Counted from the stretch's first letter, positions 42,281-52,225 are shown. The stretch is 64,000 nt of DNA from Pectobacterium aquaticum (GCF_003382565.3 NZ_CP086253.1:2046001-2110000); one strand, 5' to 3'. Program-made: numbers and translations. The notes: generated by a model from the sequence alone, not told the origin.

Positions 42281-43558
42281 ATGGCGAGTAGTAACCTGAT
42301 TAAACAATTGCAAGAGCGGGGCTTGATTGCCCAGGTGACGGATGAGGAAGCGTTAGCAGAGCGGCTGGCGCAAGGGCCAATTGCACTGTATTGCGGCTTT
42401 GATCCCACCGCCGACAGCTTGCATTTGGGGCATCTGGTGCCGCTGCTCTGCCTGAAACGCTTCCAACTGTCCGGCCACAAGCCGGTGGCGCTGGTTGGCG
42501 GTGCCACGGGGCTGATCGGTGACCCAAGCTTTAAAGCCACAGAACGTAAGCTAAACACGGCTGAAACCGTGGGTGAGTGGGTAGAGAAGATTCGTCGTCA
42601 GGTTTCCCCATTCCTGGATTTTGATTGCGGCAAAAACAGCGCTATTGCGGCTAATAATTACGATTGGTTCGGCAGTATGAACGTGCTGGATTTTCTGCGT
42701 GATATCGGCAAGCACTTCTCCGTTAATCAGATGATTAGCAAAGAAGCCGTCAAACAGCGTTTAAACCGTGATGACGTCGGCATTTCGTTCACCGAGTTTT
42801 CTTACAACCTGTTGCAGGGATACGACTTTGCCTCGCTGAACAAGCAGCATGATGTCGAGCTGCAAATCGGTGGTTCTGACCAGTGGGGCAACATCACATC
42901 CGGTATCGACTTGACGCGCCGCATGAATCAGAAACAGGTTTACGGTTTGACTGTGCCGTTGATCACCAAGTCAGATGGGACGAAATTCGGTAAAACGGAA
43001 GGCGGCGCGATCTGGTTAGATGCCAGCAAGACCAGCCCTTACAAATTCTACCAATTCTGGATCAACACGGCAGATGCTGATGTGTATCGCTTCCTGAAAT
43101 TCTTCACGTTCATGAGCCTCGAAGACATCGATGCGCTGGAAGAAGAAGACAAAAACAGCGGCAAGGCTCCACGCGCGCAGTACGTGCTGGCGGAAGAAGT
43201 GACCCGTATGGTTCACGGTGAAGCCGGTCTGGAAGCGGCTCGTCGTATTACACAAAGCCTGTTCTCTGGCGCATTGCAGCATATGACGCAGGACGACTTT
43301 GCGCAGTTGGCGCAAGATGGTATGCCGATTATCGAACTGGAAAACGGTGCGGATTTGCAACAGGCGTTGGTCAGCGCTGAGCTCGTGCCGTCACGCGGTC
43401 AGGCTCGTACGATGATCGCTTCGAATGCGGTAACCATTAACGGCGAAAAACAGGCCGATCCTGAATATACCTTCAGCGATTCCGACCGCCTGTTTGATCG
43501 CTACACCTTGCTGCGTCGCGGCAAAAAGCACTACTGCCTGATCTGCTGGAAAGCATAA
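42281..43558 (+). CDS. tyrS: Tyrosyl-tRNA synthetase
   Basis: 425 residues from the ATG at 42281 (MASSNLIKQLQERG), matching the E. coli start; ATG 42269 would add four residues. Class I motifs HLGH (residues 48-51) and KFGKT (about 235) are intact, and the C-terminal S4 RNA-binding domain is present (SRGQARTMIASNAVTINGEK). It charges tRNA-Tyr. A strong terminator begins 11 bases after the stop. Confidence 0.98.
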   Translation: MASSNLIKQLQERGLIAQVTDEEALAERLAQGPIALYCGFDPTADSLHLGHLVPLLCLKRFQLSGHKPVALVGGATGLIGDPSFKATERKLNTAETVGEWVEKIRRQVSPFLDFDCGKNSAIAANNYDWFGSMNVLDFLRDIGKHFSVNQMISKEAVKQRLNRDDVGISFTEFSYNLLQGYDFASLNKQHDVELQIGGSDQWGNITSGIDLTRRMNQKQVYGLTVPLITKSDGTKFGKTEGGAIWLDASKTSPYKFYQFWINTADADVYRFLKFFTFMSLEDIDALEEEDKNSGKAPRAQYVLAEEVTRMVHGEAGLEAARRITQSLFSGALQHMTQDDFAQLAQDGMPIIELENGADLQQALVSAELVPSRGQARTMIASNAVTINGEKQADPEYTFSDSDRLFDRYTLLRRGKKHYCLICWKA

Positions 43559-43569
43559 GCATTACCGAT

Positions 43570-43596
43570 AAGGGAGCGTTAGCTCCCTTTCTTCTT
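43570..43596 (+). terminator. Terminator after tyrS
   Basis: An 8-bp stem AAGGGAGC/GCTCCCTT (43570-43577 and 43582-43589) with loop GTTA, followed by TCTTCTT. Confidence 0.88.
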
Positions 43597-43642
43597 GTAA
43601 GTTGAGGCGCACAGGCGCTGGCAAGGATCTGAGTCATAGCTA

Positions 43643-44503
43643 ATGAAAAATATACTTTCCATCCAATCACATGTCGTTTTTGGTCATGCCGGTAACAGTG
43701 CGGCAGAGTTTCCGATGCGTCGGATGGGCGCAAACGTTTGGCCGTTGAATACGGTGCAGTTCTCGAACCATACCCAATATGGTCACTGGACGGGGTGTGT
43801 GATGCCCGCCAGCCACCTGACCGACGTGGTGCAGGGAATGGCGAACATCGACAAACTGAAGACCTGTAATGCGGTGTTGAGCGGCTATATCGGCTCCGCC
43901 GAGCAAGGGGAACATATTCTGGGTATTGTTCGTCAGGTGAAAGCGGCCAACCCTGATGCGCTGTACTTCTGCGATCCGGTGATGGGTACGCCGGAGAAAG
44001 GCTGTATCGTCGCGCCCGGTGTGTCTGATTTCCACTGCCAGCAGTCGCTGCTCGCGGCTGACATTATCGCGCCGAATCTGCCTGAACTGGAGCTACTGGG
44101 TGGACGTACCGTGCATAACGTGGTGGAAGCCGTAGAGACCGCACGTGCGCTGTGTGAAAAAGGGCCAAAAATCGTTCTGGTTAAGCACCTTAGCCGAGCG
44201 GCCACGCGTGAAGACAGCTTTGAAATGCTGCTGGTAACGCCGACGGATGCCTGGCACATCAGCCGCCCGCTGGTAGAGTTTGAACGCCAACCTGTCGGCG
44301 TGGGCGATTTGACCAGTGGATTACTGCTGGTGAATTTGCTGAAGGGCGTGGCGTTGGATAAAGCGCTGGAGCACACGACGGCGGCGGTCTATGAAGTCAT
44401 GCTGGTGACGAAAGAGATGAATGAGTATGAGCTACAGCTGGTTGCGGCTCAGGATGGGATTGCCAATCCGCGTCATCACTTCCAGGCGATTCGCCTGTCG
44501 TAA
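43643..44503 (+). CDS. pdxY: Pyridoxal kinase PdxY
   Basis: 286 residues. Ribokinase-fold B6 kinase with N-terminal MKNILSIQSHVVFGHAGNSAAEFPMRRMG, YFCDPVMGTPEKG and the catalytic GVGDLTSGLLL (GXGD) near the C-terminus. It phosphorylates pyridoxal in the salvage pathway and sits near pdxH, though tyrS and a terminator separate them. Closer to PdxY than PdxK by wording and by E. coli gene order. Confidence 0.95.
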   Translation: MKNILSIQSHVVFGHAGNSAAEFPMRRMGANVWPLNTVQFSNHTQYGHWTGCVMPASHLTDVVQGMANIDKLKTCNAVLSGYIGSAEQGEHILGIVRQVKAANPDALYFCDPVMGTPEKGCIVAPGVSDFHCQQSLLAADIIAPNLPELELLGGRTVHNVVEAVETARALCEKGPKIVLVKHLSRAATREDSFEMLLVTPTDAWHISRPLVEFERQPVGVGDLTSGLLLVNLLKGVALDKALEHTTAAVYEVMLVTKEMNEYELQLVAAQDGIANPRHHFQAIRLS

Positions 44504-44510
44504 AACGTAT

Positions 44511-44536
44511 AACGCCCCGAATATCGGGGCGTTATT
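44511..44536. terminator. Bidirectional terminator between pdxY and gstA
   Basis: A perfect 10-bp stem AACGCCCCGA/TCGGGGCGTT (44511-44520 and 44524-44533) with loop ATA lies between two convergent genes. Confidence 0.85.
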
Positions 44537-44541
44537 GCATG

Positions 44542-45150
44542 TTAACCTTTCAACCTTTCAACCTTAAGCGCGGTAACGACGGAAGGGCGTTCGGCAATAT
44601 GGTCAAGGTAAGCCGCCAGTGCAGGGTAGCGGAACATATCCAGTTTTAGCGACTGCGCCCAGCGCATCACGGTAAACAGATACGCATCGGCGATACCGAA
44701 GCGGTTGGCGACCAGGTAGCTCTGTTCACTCAATACCATATTGATATAACGTAATTTAACCTGCAAGTATTCAACTAACAGTTCTTTATACGTTTCCGGC
44801 GTACCGGGGCGAAAGATCGGTGCAAACGTTTTGTGCAGCTCCGCAGAAATATAATTCAGCCATTCAACCGTATGGTAGCGTGCTATACCCCCGGTAGGCG
44901 CGATAAGGTTACAGTGCGGAACCAGATCGGCGATGTATACGGCGATAGCGACACCTTCAGTCAGGACAGACCCATCATCCAACTCTAACGCGGGCACCAT
45001 CCCTTTCGGGTTGATGAACGTATAGTCGGTTCCACGCTCTGTCTTTTTCGTGCGCAGATTGACCTTCTCCAGCTTGAATTCCAGTTTGGATTCGATCAAA
45101 ACAATGTGTGTAAAAAGAGAACTGCTTTCAGCTTTGTAAAACAGTTTCAT
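44542..45150 (-). CDS. gstA: Glutathione S-transferase, GstA-like
   Basis: 202 residues: thioredoxin-like N-terminal domain (NPKGMVPALELDDGSVLTEGVAIAVYIAD) and helical C-terminal domain (RFGIADAYLFTVMRW). Similar along its length to E. coli GstA and in the same place after pdxY. In E. coli GstA the catalytic cysteine is residue 10 (PGACS); here the stretch reads AESSS, with serine at 10. That suggests altered chemistry, since bacterial beta-class enzymes rely on this cysteine. The call to GST family is firm; activity is uncertain. Confidence 0.88.
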   Translation of the reverse strand: MKLFYKAESSSLFTHIVLIESKLEFKLEKVNLRTKKTERGTDYTFINPKGMVPALELDDGSVLTEGVAIAVYIADLVPHCNLIAPTGGIARYHTVEWLNYISAELHKTFAPIFRPGTPETYKELLVEYLQVKLRYINMVLSEQSYLVANRFGIADAYLFTVMRWAQSLKLDMFRYPALAAYLDHIAERPSVVTALKVERLKG

Positions 45151-45964
45151 GGAAAACGCTTCCTATTCTTCTTCCATCAACACATGCGCTGATGATTGTT
45201 GAACAACAACATGTCGTTTTTTACAACAAAACGTAACGGGAGACTGTGAGGCCTCTTGCAAAATACGCCTTATGTATGTTTTTTGCGTGAAGTCTGAGCG
45301 ATTTTGGCGGCACAGAATCAAACTTTCATACGTTATTCTGGGTCGTTCTCATGGGTTCTAACGGCGGCATTCGGTAAAGCCATATAGCGTGTGACTGATG
45401 CTGCTTTTGGCTGGAGCAAAAAAAGCAGCATTACGGATTGTGAAGGTGACGTCTGGGAAGCTGTTTTCGACGCATGATTTATAGTAGTTAATTAATCATT
45501 ACTACATCTCTTGATAAGAAAAATTTCATTAGTGACAGGTTTCGTATTTTTCATGACACCGTCGATTTAAGTTATTTCCCATGGTGGACGTCTAATGGAT
45601 ATTTAAAAATAAAAATAGGAAAAGGTATGAAGAGGAACTATTTCAAAGTGAAGTTGATTACACTACCCCTTTATTTACCGCATATAATAAAAAGAGGGGT
45701 AATCATGTCCAATGGTTTTTGTAGAACGTGCGCAATAGCAATGGATGCGACGTTTCCAATTATACGTTACATCTCGTCGATATTTTTTATCAGTGATAGA
45801 AAAATAAATAGACTTCCCGATTAACTATTATCACCACATCAAGACACAGAGAATACGCCGACAAAAATCGAATAAGCCGTAGGTTACTTACGCCTATGCG
45901 TTAGGCGGATCATGTTTGCTAATAATACGTATTGTCTGATTTTATTCATTATCATGAGGTTACT
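45151..45964. other. Long AT-rich intergenic region gstA-symporter
   Basis: 814 bases between divergent genes. A 65-codon frame at 45627-45824 has a plausible AGGAAAAGG ribosome site but no recognisable domain and rare-looking codon use. No repeat, RNA or insertion sequence was identified. Low GC compared with flanking genes. In E. coli dtpA follows gstA; no trace of it is seen. Confidence 0.5.
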
Positions 45965-47263
45965 ATGAAAAAGAACAGGTTATTGTTTTTTATAGCCTTG
46001 GCTATTCTTCTCGGGATTATTGTCGGCGGAGCCTGTCATGCTTTATTAACGGAGCAGGAAGCCAAAGAGGTCGTATCCTACTTTAATTTAGTGACCGATG
46101 TTTTTCTTCGCCTGATAAAAATGATTATTGCGCCATTGGTATTCGCCACATTGGTCTCTGGTCTTGCTAGTATGGGAAACTCTTCTTCCGTCGGCCGAAT
46201 AGGGCTGAAGGCGATGCTATGGTTTATTTGTTCTTCCGTAGTTTCCCTTTTTATTGGCATGATGTTAGCAAACATCTTCGAGCCCGGAGTTGGAATGAAC
46301 CTCACTATTCCAAGTACGCCAATAGCGGTAGAGACGGGCGTAAGTACCGGCGGTTTTACACTGAAAAGCTTCATTGCCCATATATTCCCACGTAGCATCG
46401 TCGAAGCGATGGCGAATAACGAAATATTGCAGATTCTGGTGTTCTCCATATTCTTCGGTTCCGCGCTGGCTTTTGTGAAAGGCCAGCATAAACATGCTGT
46501 CACGATGGAATCGATGATCGAGGAATTGGCGAAAGTGATGTTCCGAGTGACAGACTATGTCATGCGGTTAGCGCCTCTGGCCGTATTTTCCTCGCTGGCG
46601 TCGTCTATTACGACCGAAGGGCTGGGGCTTCTCCTCGATTTTGGCAAAGTGATTGGTGAGTTCTACCTTGGTCTGGCGCTGCTATGGGGGCTTATGTTCG
46701 GGGCTGGTGCACTGTTCCTCGGCAAGAAAGCAACCTGGGGTCTGATCAAACTGCTGCGTGAACCCAGTATGCTGGCGTTTGCCACCGCGAGCAGCGAAGC
46801 GGCCTATCCGAAAACGATGGAAGCGCTGAGCGAATTCGGTGTTTCCAAAAAAATCACCAGCTTTGTACTCCCGTTGGGGTATTCCTTTAACCTTGTCGGC
46901 TCCATGATCTATCAGGCTTTTGCCATTCTGTTTATCGCACAGGCTTACAATATTCACCTAAGCCTGACGCAGCAGACCCTGATTCTGCTGACGCTGATGA
47001 TCACCAGTAAAGGTATGGCTGGCGTGGCACGTGCCGCGGTCGTGGTGGTCGCTGCCACCTTGCCGATGTTCAGCTTACCCGAAGCGGGCATTTTGCTGAT
47101 TATTGGTATCGATCAGTTTCTGGATATGGGCCGCACGGCGACTAATGTGATTGGTAACGGTATGGCGACCGCGGTTGTGGCCAAACTGGAACGAAACCAT
47201 GATCTGGAAGAACAAGACCATGCCGACGAAGAACCACCCGTGATGGTAACTGAAAATGTCTAA
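45965..47263 (+). CDS. Dicarboxylate/amino acid:cation symporter (DctA/GltP family)
   Basis: 432 residues from the ATG at 45965, preceded by GAGG; an in-frame start at 45932 is possible. The DAACS family pattern is clear: N-terminal helices, the serine-rich and helical-hairpin regions FATASSEAAYPKTMEAL and LPLGYSFNLVGSMIYQ, and the ligand-binding DQFLDMGRTATNVIGN near the C-terminus. The family imports C4-dicarboxylates, glutamate or aspartate with H+ or Na+. The arginine in the last motif (DMGRTATNV) fits acidic substrates. Exact substrate not assigned. Terminator follows. Confidence 0.88.
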   Translation: MKKNRLLFFIALAILLGIIVGGACHALLTEQEAKEVVSYFNLVTDVFLRLIKMIIAPLVFATLVSGLASMGNSSSVGRIGLKAMLWFICSSVVSLFIGMMLANIFEPGVGMNLTIPSTPIAVETGVSTGGFTLKSFIAHIFPRSIVEAMANNEILQILVFSIFFGSALAFVKGQHKHAVTMESMIEELAKVMFRVTDYVMRLAPLAVFSSLASSITTEGLGLLLDFGKVIGEFYLGLALLWGLMFGAGALFLGKKATWGLIKLLREPSMLAFATASSEAAYPKTMEALSEFGVSKKITSFVLPLGYSFNLVGSMIYQAFAILFIAQAYNIHLSLTQQTLILLTLMITSKGMAGVARAAVVVVAATLPMFSLPEAGILLIIGIDQFLDMGRTATNVIGNGMATAVVAKLERNHDLEEQDHADEEPPVMVTENV

Positions 47264-47292
47264 ATTAACGTCAGTTTAATGCACTGATACAG

Positions 47293-47314
47293 ACGGCTTT
47301 CGGGCCGTTTTTCT
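47293..47314 (+). terminator. Terminator after the symporter gene
   Basis: The 5-bp stem ACGGC/GCCGT (47293-47297 and 47304-47308) with loop TTTCGG is followed by TTTTTCTC, 30 bases past the stop. Confidence 0.75.
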
Positions 47315-47540
47315 CTTCCCTCTCCTCTGCTTGCGGCCCTTACTGTTCTCCATACCACTCACGTTTATTCCGATTTTCCTCTTTTCAATAGCTAACGGCT
47401 ATCGCTGCGTTCATATCGTGTTGTTACAAAAACGTTATTTTTTGTTTGTGTTATCTTTAAATAAGACCGCAAGCTCAGGCTGGTTATCGATTAATCGCCC
47501 GATGCAGGATAACGAATAGCAAGTTAATTTGGGAGGAAGC

Positions 47541-50213
47541 ATGTCATCACACCTTCGCGACACTTGTCTGGACACACTGACGGTACAGAAGCAGATTTAC
47601 CATTACTACAGCCTGCCGAAGGCGGCGAAAACACTTGGGAACATCGATAAATTACCGAAATCGCTCAAGGTGCTGCTGGAGAATTTGTTGCGTCATCAGG
47701 ACGGCGACACGGTCGAGCAGGACGATCTTCAGGCGGTCGTTGACTGGTTGAAAACGGGTCACGTTGACTGGGAAGTTGCCTATCGTCCCGCGCGCGTCTT
47801 GATGCAGGACTTTACCGGCGTGCCCGCCGTGGTCGATCTGGCGGCAATGCGAGCGGCGGTGAAACGACTGGGCGGCGATGTGAATAAGGTTAATCCGCTG
47901 TCGCCGGTCGATCTGGTGATTGACCACTCGGTGACGGTTGACCACTTCGGCGATCGTCAGGCTCTCGTGGATAACACGCAGTTGGAAATGGTGCGTAACC
48001 GTGAGCGCTATGAGTTTTTACGCTGGGGGCAAAATGCCTTTAGCTACTTCAGCGTCGTGCCGCCGGGAACCGGGATTTGCCATCAGGTGAATCTGGAGTA
48101 TCTCGCCAAGGCTATCTGGTATGAAACACAGGGCGACAAGCAGTTTGCTTATCCCGATACGCTGGTGGGAACCGATTCGCATACCACGATGATTAACGGT
48201 TTAGGCGTGCTCGGCTGGGGCGTCGGCGGGATAGAGGCCGAGGCCGCGATGCTGGGGCAGCCTGTTTCGATGCTGATCCCTGACGTGGTCGGCGTCAAGC
48301 TAAGCGGCAAGATGCGCGAAGGGATCACGGCAACCGATCTGGTCCTGACGGTCACGCAGATGTTGCGTAAACACGGCGTGGTAGGCAAATTTGTGGAATT
48401 TTACGGCGATGGACTCGATTCGCTGCCATTGGCGGATCGCGCGACCATCGCCAATATGGCACCGGAGTATGGTGCAACCTGTGGCTTCTTCCCCATCGAC
48501 CAAATCACGTTGGACTACATGCGGTTGACCAACCGTGCGGAAGAACAGATCGCGCTGGTGGAAGCCTACAGTAAGCAGCAGGGGCTGTGGCGCAATACGG
48601 GTGATGAACCGGTATTCACCAGCCAACTTGCGCTGGATTTGTCGACGGTGGAAACCAGTCTGGCAGGGCCGAAACGCCCGCAGGATCGTGTGCCTTTAGC
48701 GGGCGTGCCGGAAGCCTTTAAAGCCAGCCGGGAGTTGGAAATCAGCACGGTGAAGAACCGTTCTGACTATGAGGAATTCACGCTGGAAGGCGAAACGCAC
48801 CGTTTACAGCAGGGGGCCGTCGTGATCGCCGCGATCACGTCCTGCACCAATACCTCTAACCCGAGCGTGCTGATGACGGCCGGACTGCTGGCGAAAAATG
48901 CCGTCGAGCGCGGTCTGAAAACCAAGCCGTGGGTTAAGACCTCGCTGGCTCCGGGCTCGCGAGTTGTAACGGATTACTATGCTAAAGCGGGATTGACGCC
49001 GTTCCTCGACGAGCTGGGATTCAATCTGGTGGGCTACGGCTGTACCACCTGTATTGGTAACTCCGGCCCGCTGCCGGATGCAATTGAGGCGGCGATAAAA
49101 GCAGGCGATCTGACGGTTGGCGCCGTGCTGTCAGGCAACCGCAACTTTGAAGGCCGAATTCATCCGCTGGTGAAGACAAACTGGCTGGCCTCACCGCCGC
49201 TGGTGGTCGCGTATGCGCTGGCGGGAAATATGAATGTCGATCTGACGCAAGAACCGCTGGGGGAAGATCGTGACGGCAAAGCGGTCTATCTGAAGGACAT
49301 CTGGCCGTCGGCCAAAGCGGTGGCGGAGGCAGTATTGAACGTCAGCGCAGACATGTTCCACAAACAGTATGCCGCCGTGTTTGAAGGCACGCAGGAGTGG
49401 CAAGATATAGAGGTCGACGACAATCCTACCTATCAATGGCCGGAAGAATCGACCTATATTCGCCAAACGCCTTTCTTTCTGGATATGGGGAAAGAACCTG
49501 AGCCCGTTCAGGATATCCACAACGCGCGCATTCTGGCGATGCTAGGCGATTCGGTGACAACTGACCATATCTCACCAGCAGGTAACATCAAGCGCAATAG
49601 CCCAGCAGGGAAATATTTGCTGGAGCGTGGCGTCGAAACGGCGGAGTTCAACTCTTACGGTTCACGGCGTGGTAACCACGAAGTGATGATGCGCGGGACG
49701 TTTGCCAACATCCGTATTCGTAATGAGATGGTGCCAGGTAAAGAGGGCGGCTATACCCGTCACATCCCGTCGCAGAATGAGATGACAATCTATGACGCGG
49801 CGATACGCTACAAGGACGACAATGTCCCGCTGGCGCTGTTCGCAGGGAAAGAGTACGGTTCCGGTTCCAGCCGGGACTGGGCAGCGAAAGGCCCGCGCTT
49901 ACTGGGTGTCCGCGTCGTGATTGCCGAATCGTTCGAACGTATTCACCGTTCTAACCTGATCGGGATGGGGATTCTGCCGCTGGAATTCTCCGACGGTGTG
50001 ACGCGTAAAACGCTGAAACTCACCGGGGACGAGCAGATTTCGATTACGGGATTAGATCATCTGACGCCGAGTGCCACGGTTGAGGTCAACATCACGGATA
50101 CCAACGGTAACACGCAGACCATCAGCACTCGCTGCCGCATCGATACCCGTAACGAACTGACCTACTACCAGCACGATGGCATTCTGCACTACGTTATCCG
50201 CAATATGCTGTAG
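47541..50213 (+). CDS. acnA: Aconitase A
   Basis: 890 residues from the ATG at 47541, with GGAGG eight bases upstream. Monomeric IRP/AcnA-type aconitase: cluster cysteines in SCTNTSNPS and GCTTCIGNSGP, the substrate-binding GTDSHTTMINGLGVLGWGVGG, the swivel domain NSYGSRRGNHEVMMRG and AGKEYGSGSSRDWAAKGP. It interconverts citrate and isocitrate and is the stress-resistant aconitase in enterobacteria. Apo-aconitase can also bind RNA. In E. coli ribA follows directly; here an OppA-like gene intervenes. Confidence 0.97.
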   Translation: MSSHLRDTCLDTLTVQKQIYHYYSLPKAAKTLGNIDKLPKSLKVLLENLLRHQDGDTVEQDDLQAVVDWLKTGHVDWEVAYRPARVLMQDFTGVPAVVDLAAMRAAVKRLGGDVNKVNPLSPVDLVIDHSVTVDHFGDRQALVDNTQLEMVRNRERYEFLRWGQNAFSYFSVVPPGTGICHQVNLEYLAKAIWYETQGDKQFAYPDTLVGTDSHTTMINGLGVLGWGVGGIEAEAAMLGQPVSMLIPDVVGVKLSGKMREGITATDLVLTVTQMLRKHGVVGKFVEFYGDGLDSLPLADRATIANMAPEYGATCGFFPIDQITLDYMRLTNRAEEQIALVEAYSKQQGLWRNTGDEPVFTSQLALDLSTVETSLAGPKRPQDRVPLAGVPEAFKASRELEISTVKNRSDYEEFTLEGETHRLQQGAVVIAAITSCTNTSNPSVLMTAGLLAKNAVERGLKTKPWVKTSLAPGSRVVTDYYAKAGLTPFLDELGFNLVGYGCTTCIGNSGPLPDAIEAAIKAGDLTVGAVLSGNRNFEGRIHPLVKTNWLASPPLVVAYALAGNMNVDLTQEPLGEDRDGKAVYLKDIWPSAKAVAEAVLNVSADMFHKQYAAVFEGTQEWQDIEVDDNPTYQWPEESTYIRQTPFFLDMGKEPEPVQDIHNARILAMLGDSVTTDHISPAGNIKRNSPAGKYLLERGVETAEFNSYGSRRGNHEVMMRGTFANIRIRNEMVPGKEGGYTRHIPSQNEMTIYDAAIRYKDDNVPLALFAGKEYGSGSSRDWAAKGPRLLGVRVVIAESFERIHRSNLIGMGILPLEFSDGVTRKTLKLTGDEQISITGLDHLTPSATVEVNITDTNGNTQTISTRCRIDTRNELTYYQHDGILHYVIRNML

Positions 50214-50516
50214 GACGACTTTCTCTCTGAGCCCTGCCGCGCTGGTGCATGCTTTCCTCCGCAACAGCGCACGTTTTTCCACATTAAACTCTCGTATCCT
50301 CAGGCGAATTATGGTTATGTTGTAGTGATACTAACTACATGGGGAATAAGTAAAAATTATTGCCCATCCATGTCCTCATCGTTCAGGTTGCAAGACAACA
50401 CGCTGTCGTCTTTACTCGGTGCTGCGTGGATTTTCCATGGGCAGCCCCAGACGAGACGAGCGAGGCACTATTGCCAATGTAGCTTGAAAGATGACAGGGA
50501 TATAACAGGAGGTTAT
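50214..50516 (+). other. Noncoding region before the OppA-like gene
   Basis: 303 bases. It contains the AGGAGG site and promoter for the next gene. An upstream in-frame extension of that gene through this stretch lacks a signal peptide and is not believed. No terminator for acnA was recognised. Confidence 0.5.
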
Positions 50517-52151
50517 ATGAATGAGTTGATCAAAAAACGCTGTAAACATTCGCTGCTGTTTCTCTCGCTGTGTGCAACAGGGGCGATGACATCGGCTTTT
50601 GCGGCACAGGTCCCTGCTGGGACGGCGCTGGCGGAAAAGCAAGAGCTGGTGCGAGGCAATGGGTCAGAACCTGCCTCGTTGGACCCGCATAAGGTGGAAA
50701 GCGATGTCGAAGGCCACATTATCAATGACTTCTTCGATAATTTGGTACGCGTGGGCGATGACGGCACCATTCAGCCGCGATTGGCCGAACGCTGGGATAA
50801 TAAAGACAATACGGTGTGGACATTCCACCTACGGTCTGATGCCAAATGGTCCGATGGTTCACCGATTACTGCTGACGATGTGGTTTACAGTTGGCGACGT
50901 CTTAGCGATCCTAAAACGCTGTCGCCTTACGGCACCTACGTCGCCAGTATGTATGTGAAGAACGCGGCGGATATTCTGGCGGGCAAGAAAGCGCCGGATT
51001 CGCTGGGCGTGAAAGCGCTGGATAGCCACACGGTTGAGGTCACGCTGGAACACCCGCTGTCGTATTTCCTGGAAATGTCGGCGTACCATATTCTGGTCCC
51101 GCTGCCGAAAGCGGTTCTCGAAAAACACCCTGATAACTGGACGCAGGTCGGAAATTTCGTCAGCAGCGGCCCCTATACGCTCAGCGAATGGGTGGTTAAC
51201 GAACGTATCGTCGGCAAGCGCAATAGCCAGTATTGGGATAATGCGCATACCGTCATTAACAAAGTGACGTATCTGCCGATCAGCTCGCAGGCGGCGGAGC
51301 TGAATCGCTATAAATCCGGCGAGATTGACATCACGGGGCTGCTGTCGCCAGTTCAATTTGCATCGCTGAAAAAAGAGTATCCACAGGAGGTGAAAGTCTC
51401 GCCGCTGCTGGCTACCTATTTCTATCGCTTCAATATGAAAAAAGCCCCTTTTGACGACCCACGTGTCCGCCGCGCACTGGATCTCAGTTTGGATAAAAAT
51501 ATCATCGCAAACAACGTACTCGGTATGGGGCAGACACCCGCTTACAGCTTGATTCCCAAAAATGTAAGCGGCTTCCAGCGCAAGGAGCCTGAGTGGGCAA
51601 ACTGGACACAGCAACAGCGTAATGAGGAAGCGAAGAAACTGTTGAAAGAGGCTGGGTTTGATGACAAGCATCCGCTGAAACTCAACCTGCTTTACAACAC
51701 CTCCGAATCGCATTTACGCGTGGCGATTGCCGCCAGTTCAATGTGGAAAAAGAATCTTGGGTTGGAAGTGACGCTGCAAAATCAGGAATGGAAAACGATG
51801 CTGGATACCGTACGTACCGGTAACTTTGAGGTGGTCAGACAGTCCTGGACGGGGGATTACAATGAAGCCAGTACGTTCTTGAATACGCTGGAAACGAATG
51901 ACAGCAACAACAACGGTAAATTCAGTAATGCACAGTATGATGCGTTGTTGAAAAAAGCGCTGACGGTGAAGGATAAGCAGGAGAAAGAGGCGATTTATCA
52001 ACAGGCCTCGGATATTTTAGATAGCAATGTTCCATTACTGCCCATCTACTACTATGTCCAGCCGCAGATGGTTAAGACCTACATCGGTGGTTTTTCCCCC
52101 AACGTGCGTGGTGATTATTACACGCAAGATATGTACATCCTCAAGCACTGA
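50517..52151 (+). CDS. Oligopeptide ABC transporter binding protein, OppA/MppA-like
   Basis: 544 residues from the ATG at 50517 (AGGAGG upstream). Signal peptide of about 30 residues ending FAA, then an SBP_bac_5 fold with the family signature EPASLDPHKVESDVEG, WTFHLRSDAKWSDGSPITADDVVYSWRRL and a C-terminal MYILKH. It binds peptides in the periplasm, similar to OppA and MppA (murein tripeptide). No permease or ATPase gene is adjacent, so it must use a transporter encoded elsewhere, as MppA does with OppBCDF. OppA versus MppA cannot be settled by eye. Confidence 0.87.
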   Translation: MNELIKKRCKHSLLFLSLCATGAMTSAFAAQVPAGTALAEKQELVRGNGSEPASLDPHKVESDVEGHIINDFFDNLVRVGDDGTIQPRLAERWDNKDNTVWTFHLRSDAKWSDGSPITADDVVYSWRRLSDPKTLSPYGTYVASMYVKNAADILAGKKAPDSLGVKALDSHTVEVTLEHPLSYFLEMSAYHILVPLPKAVLEKHPDNWTQVGNFVSSGPYTLSEWVVNERIVGKRNSQYWDNAHTVINKVTYLPISSQAAELNRYKSGEIDITGLLSPVQFASLKKEYPQEVKVSPLLATYFYRFNMKKAPFDDPRVRRALDLSLDKNIIANNVLGMGQTPAYSLIPKNVSGFQRKEPEWANWTQQQRNEEAKKLLKEAGFDDKHPLKLNLLYNTSESHLRVAIAASSMWKKNLGLEVTLQNQEWKTMLDTVRTGNFEVVRQSWTGDYNEASTFLNTLETNDSNNNGKFSNAQYDALLKKALTVKDKQEKEAIYQQASDILDSNVPLLPIYYYVQPQMVKTYIGGFSPNVRGDYYTQDMYILKH

Positions 52152-52161
52152 TCCCAATAAA

Positions 52162-52184
52162 ACAGCCGGTTAAAAACCGGCTGT
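52162..52184. terminator. Bidirectional terminator between the OppA-like gene and ribA
   Basis: A 10-bp stem ACAGCCGGTT/AACCGGCTGT (52162-52171 and 52175-52184) with loop AAA. Reading on the minus strand it is followed by TTTTATT, so it best serves ribA; it lies 11 bases after the OppA-like stop. Confidence 0.75.
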
Positions 52185-52197
52185 GAGCATTGAAAGA

Positions 52198-52225
52198 AAC
52201 GATCCTGACGCGAAACGGGATCGTT
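52198..52225 (-). terminator. Second hairpin at the ribA stop
   Basis: An 8-bp stem AACGATCC/GGATCGTT (52198-52205 and 52218-52225) overlaps the ribA stop codon. On the minus strand it is followed by TCTTTC. Confidence 0.55.

Noticed and set aside
45627..45824. 65-codon open frame between gstA and the symporter gene
   Set aside because: It has a plausible ribosome site but no recognisable domain, and it lies in AT-rich sequence where chance frames are common.
50325..50516. 64-residue N-terminal extension of the OppA-like protein
   Set aside because: It would place the clear signal peptide in the middle of the protein; AGGAGG precedes the ATG at 50517.
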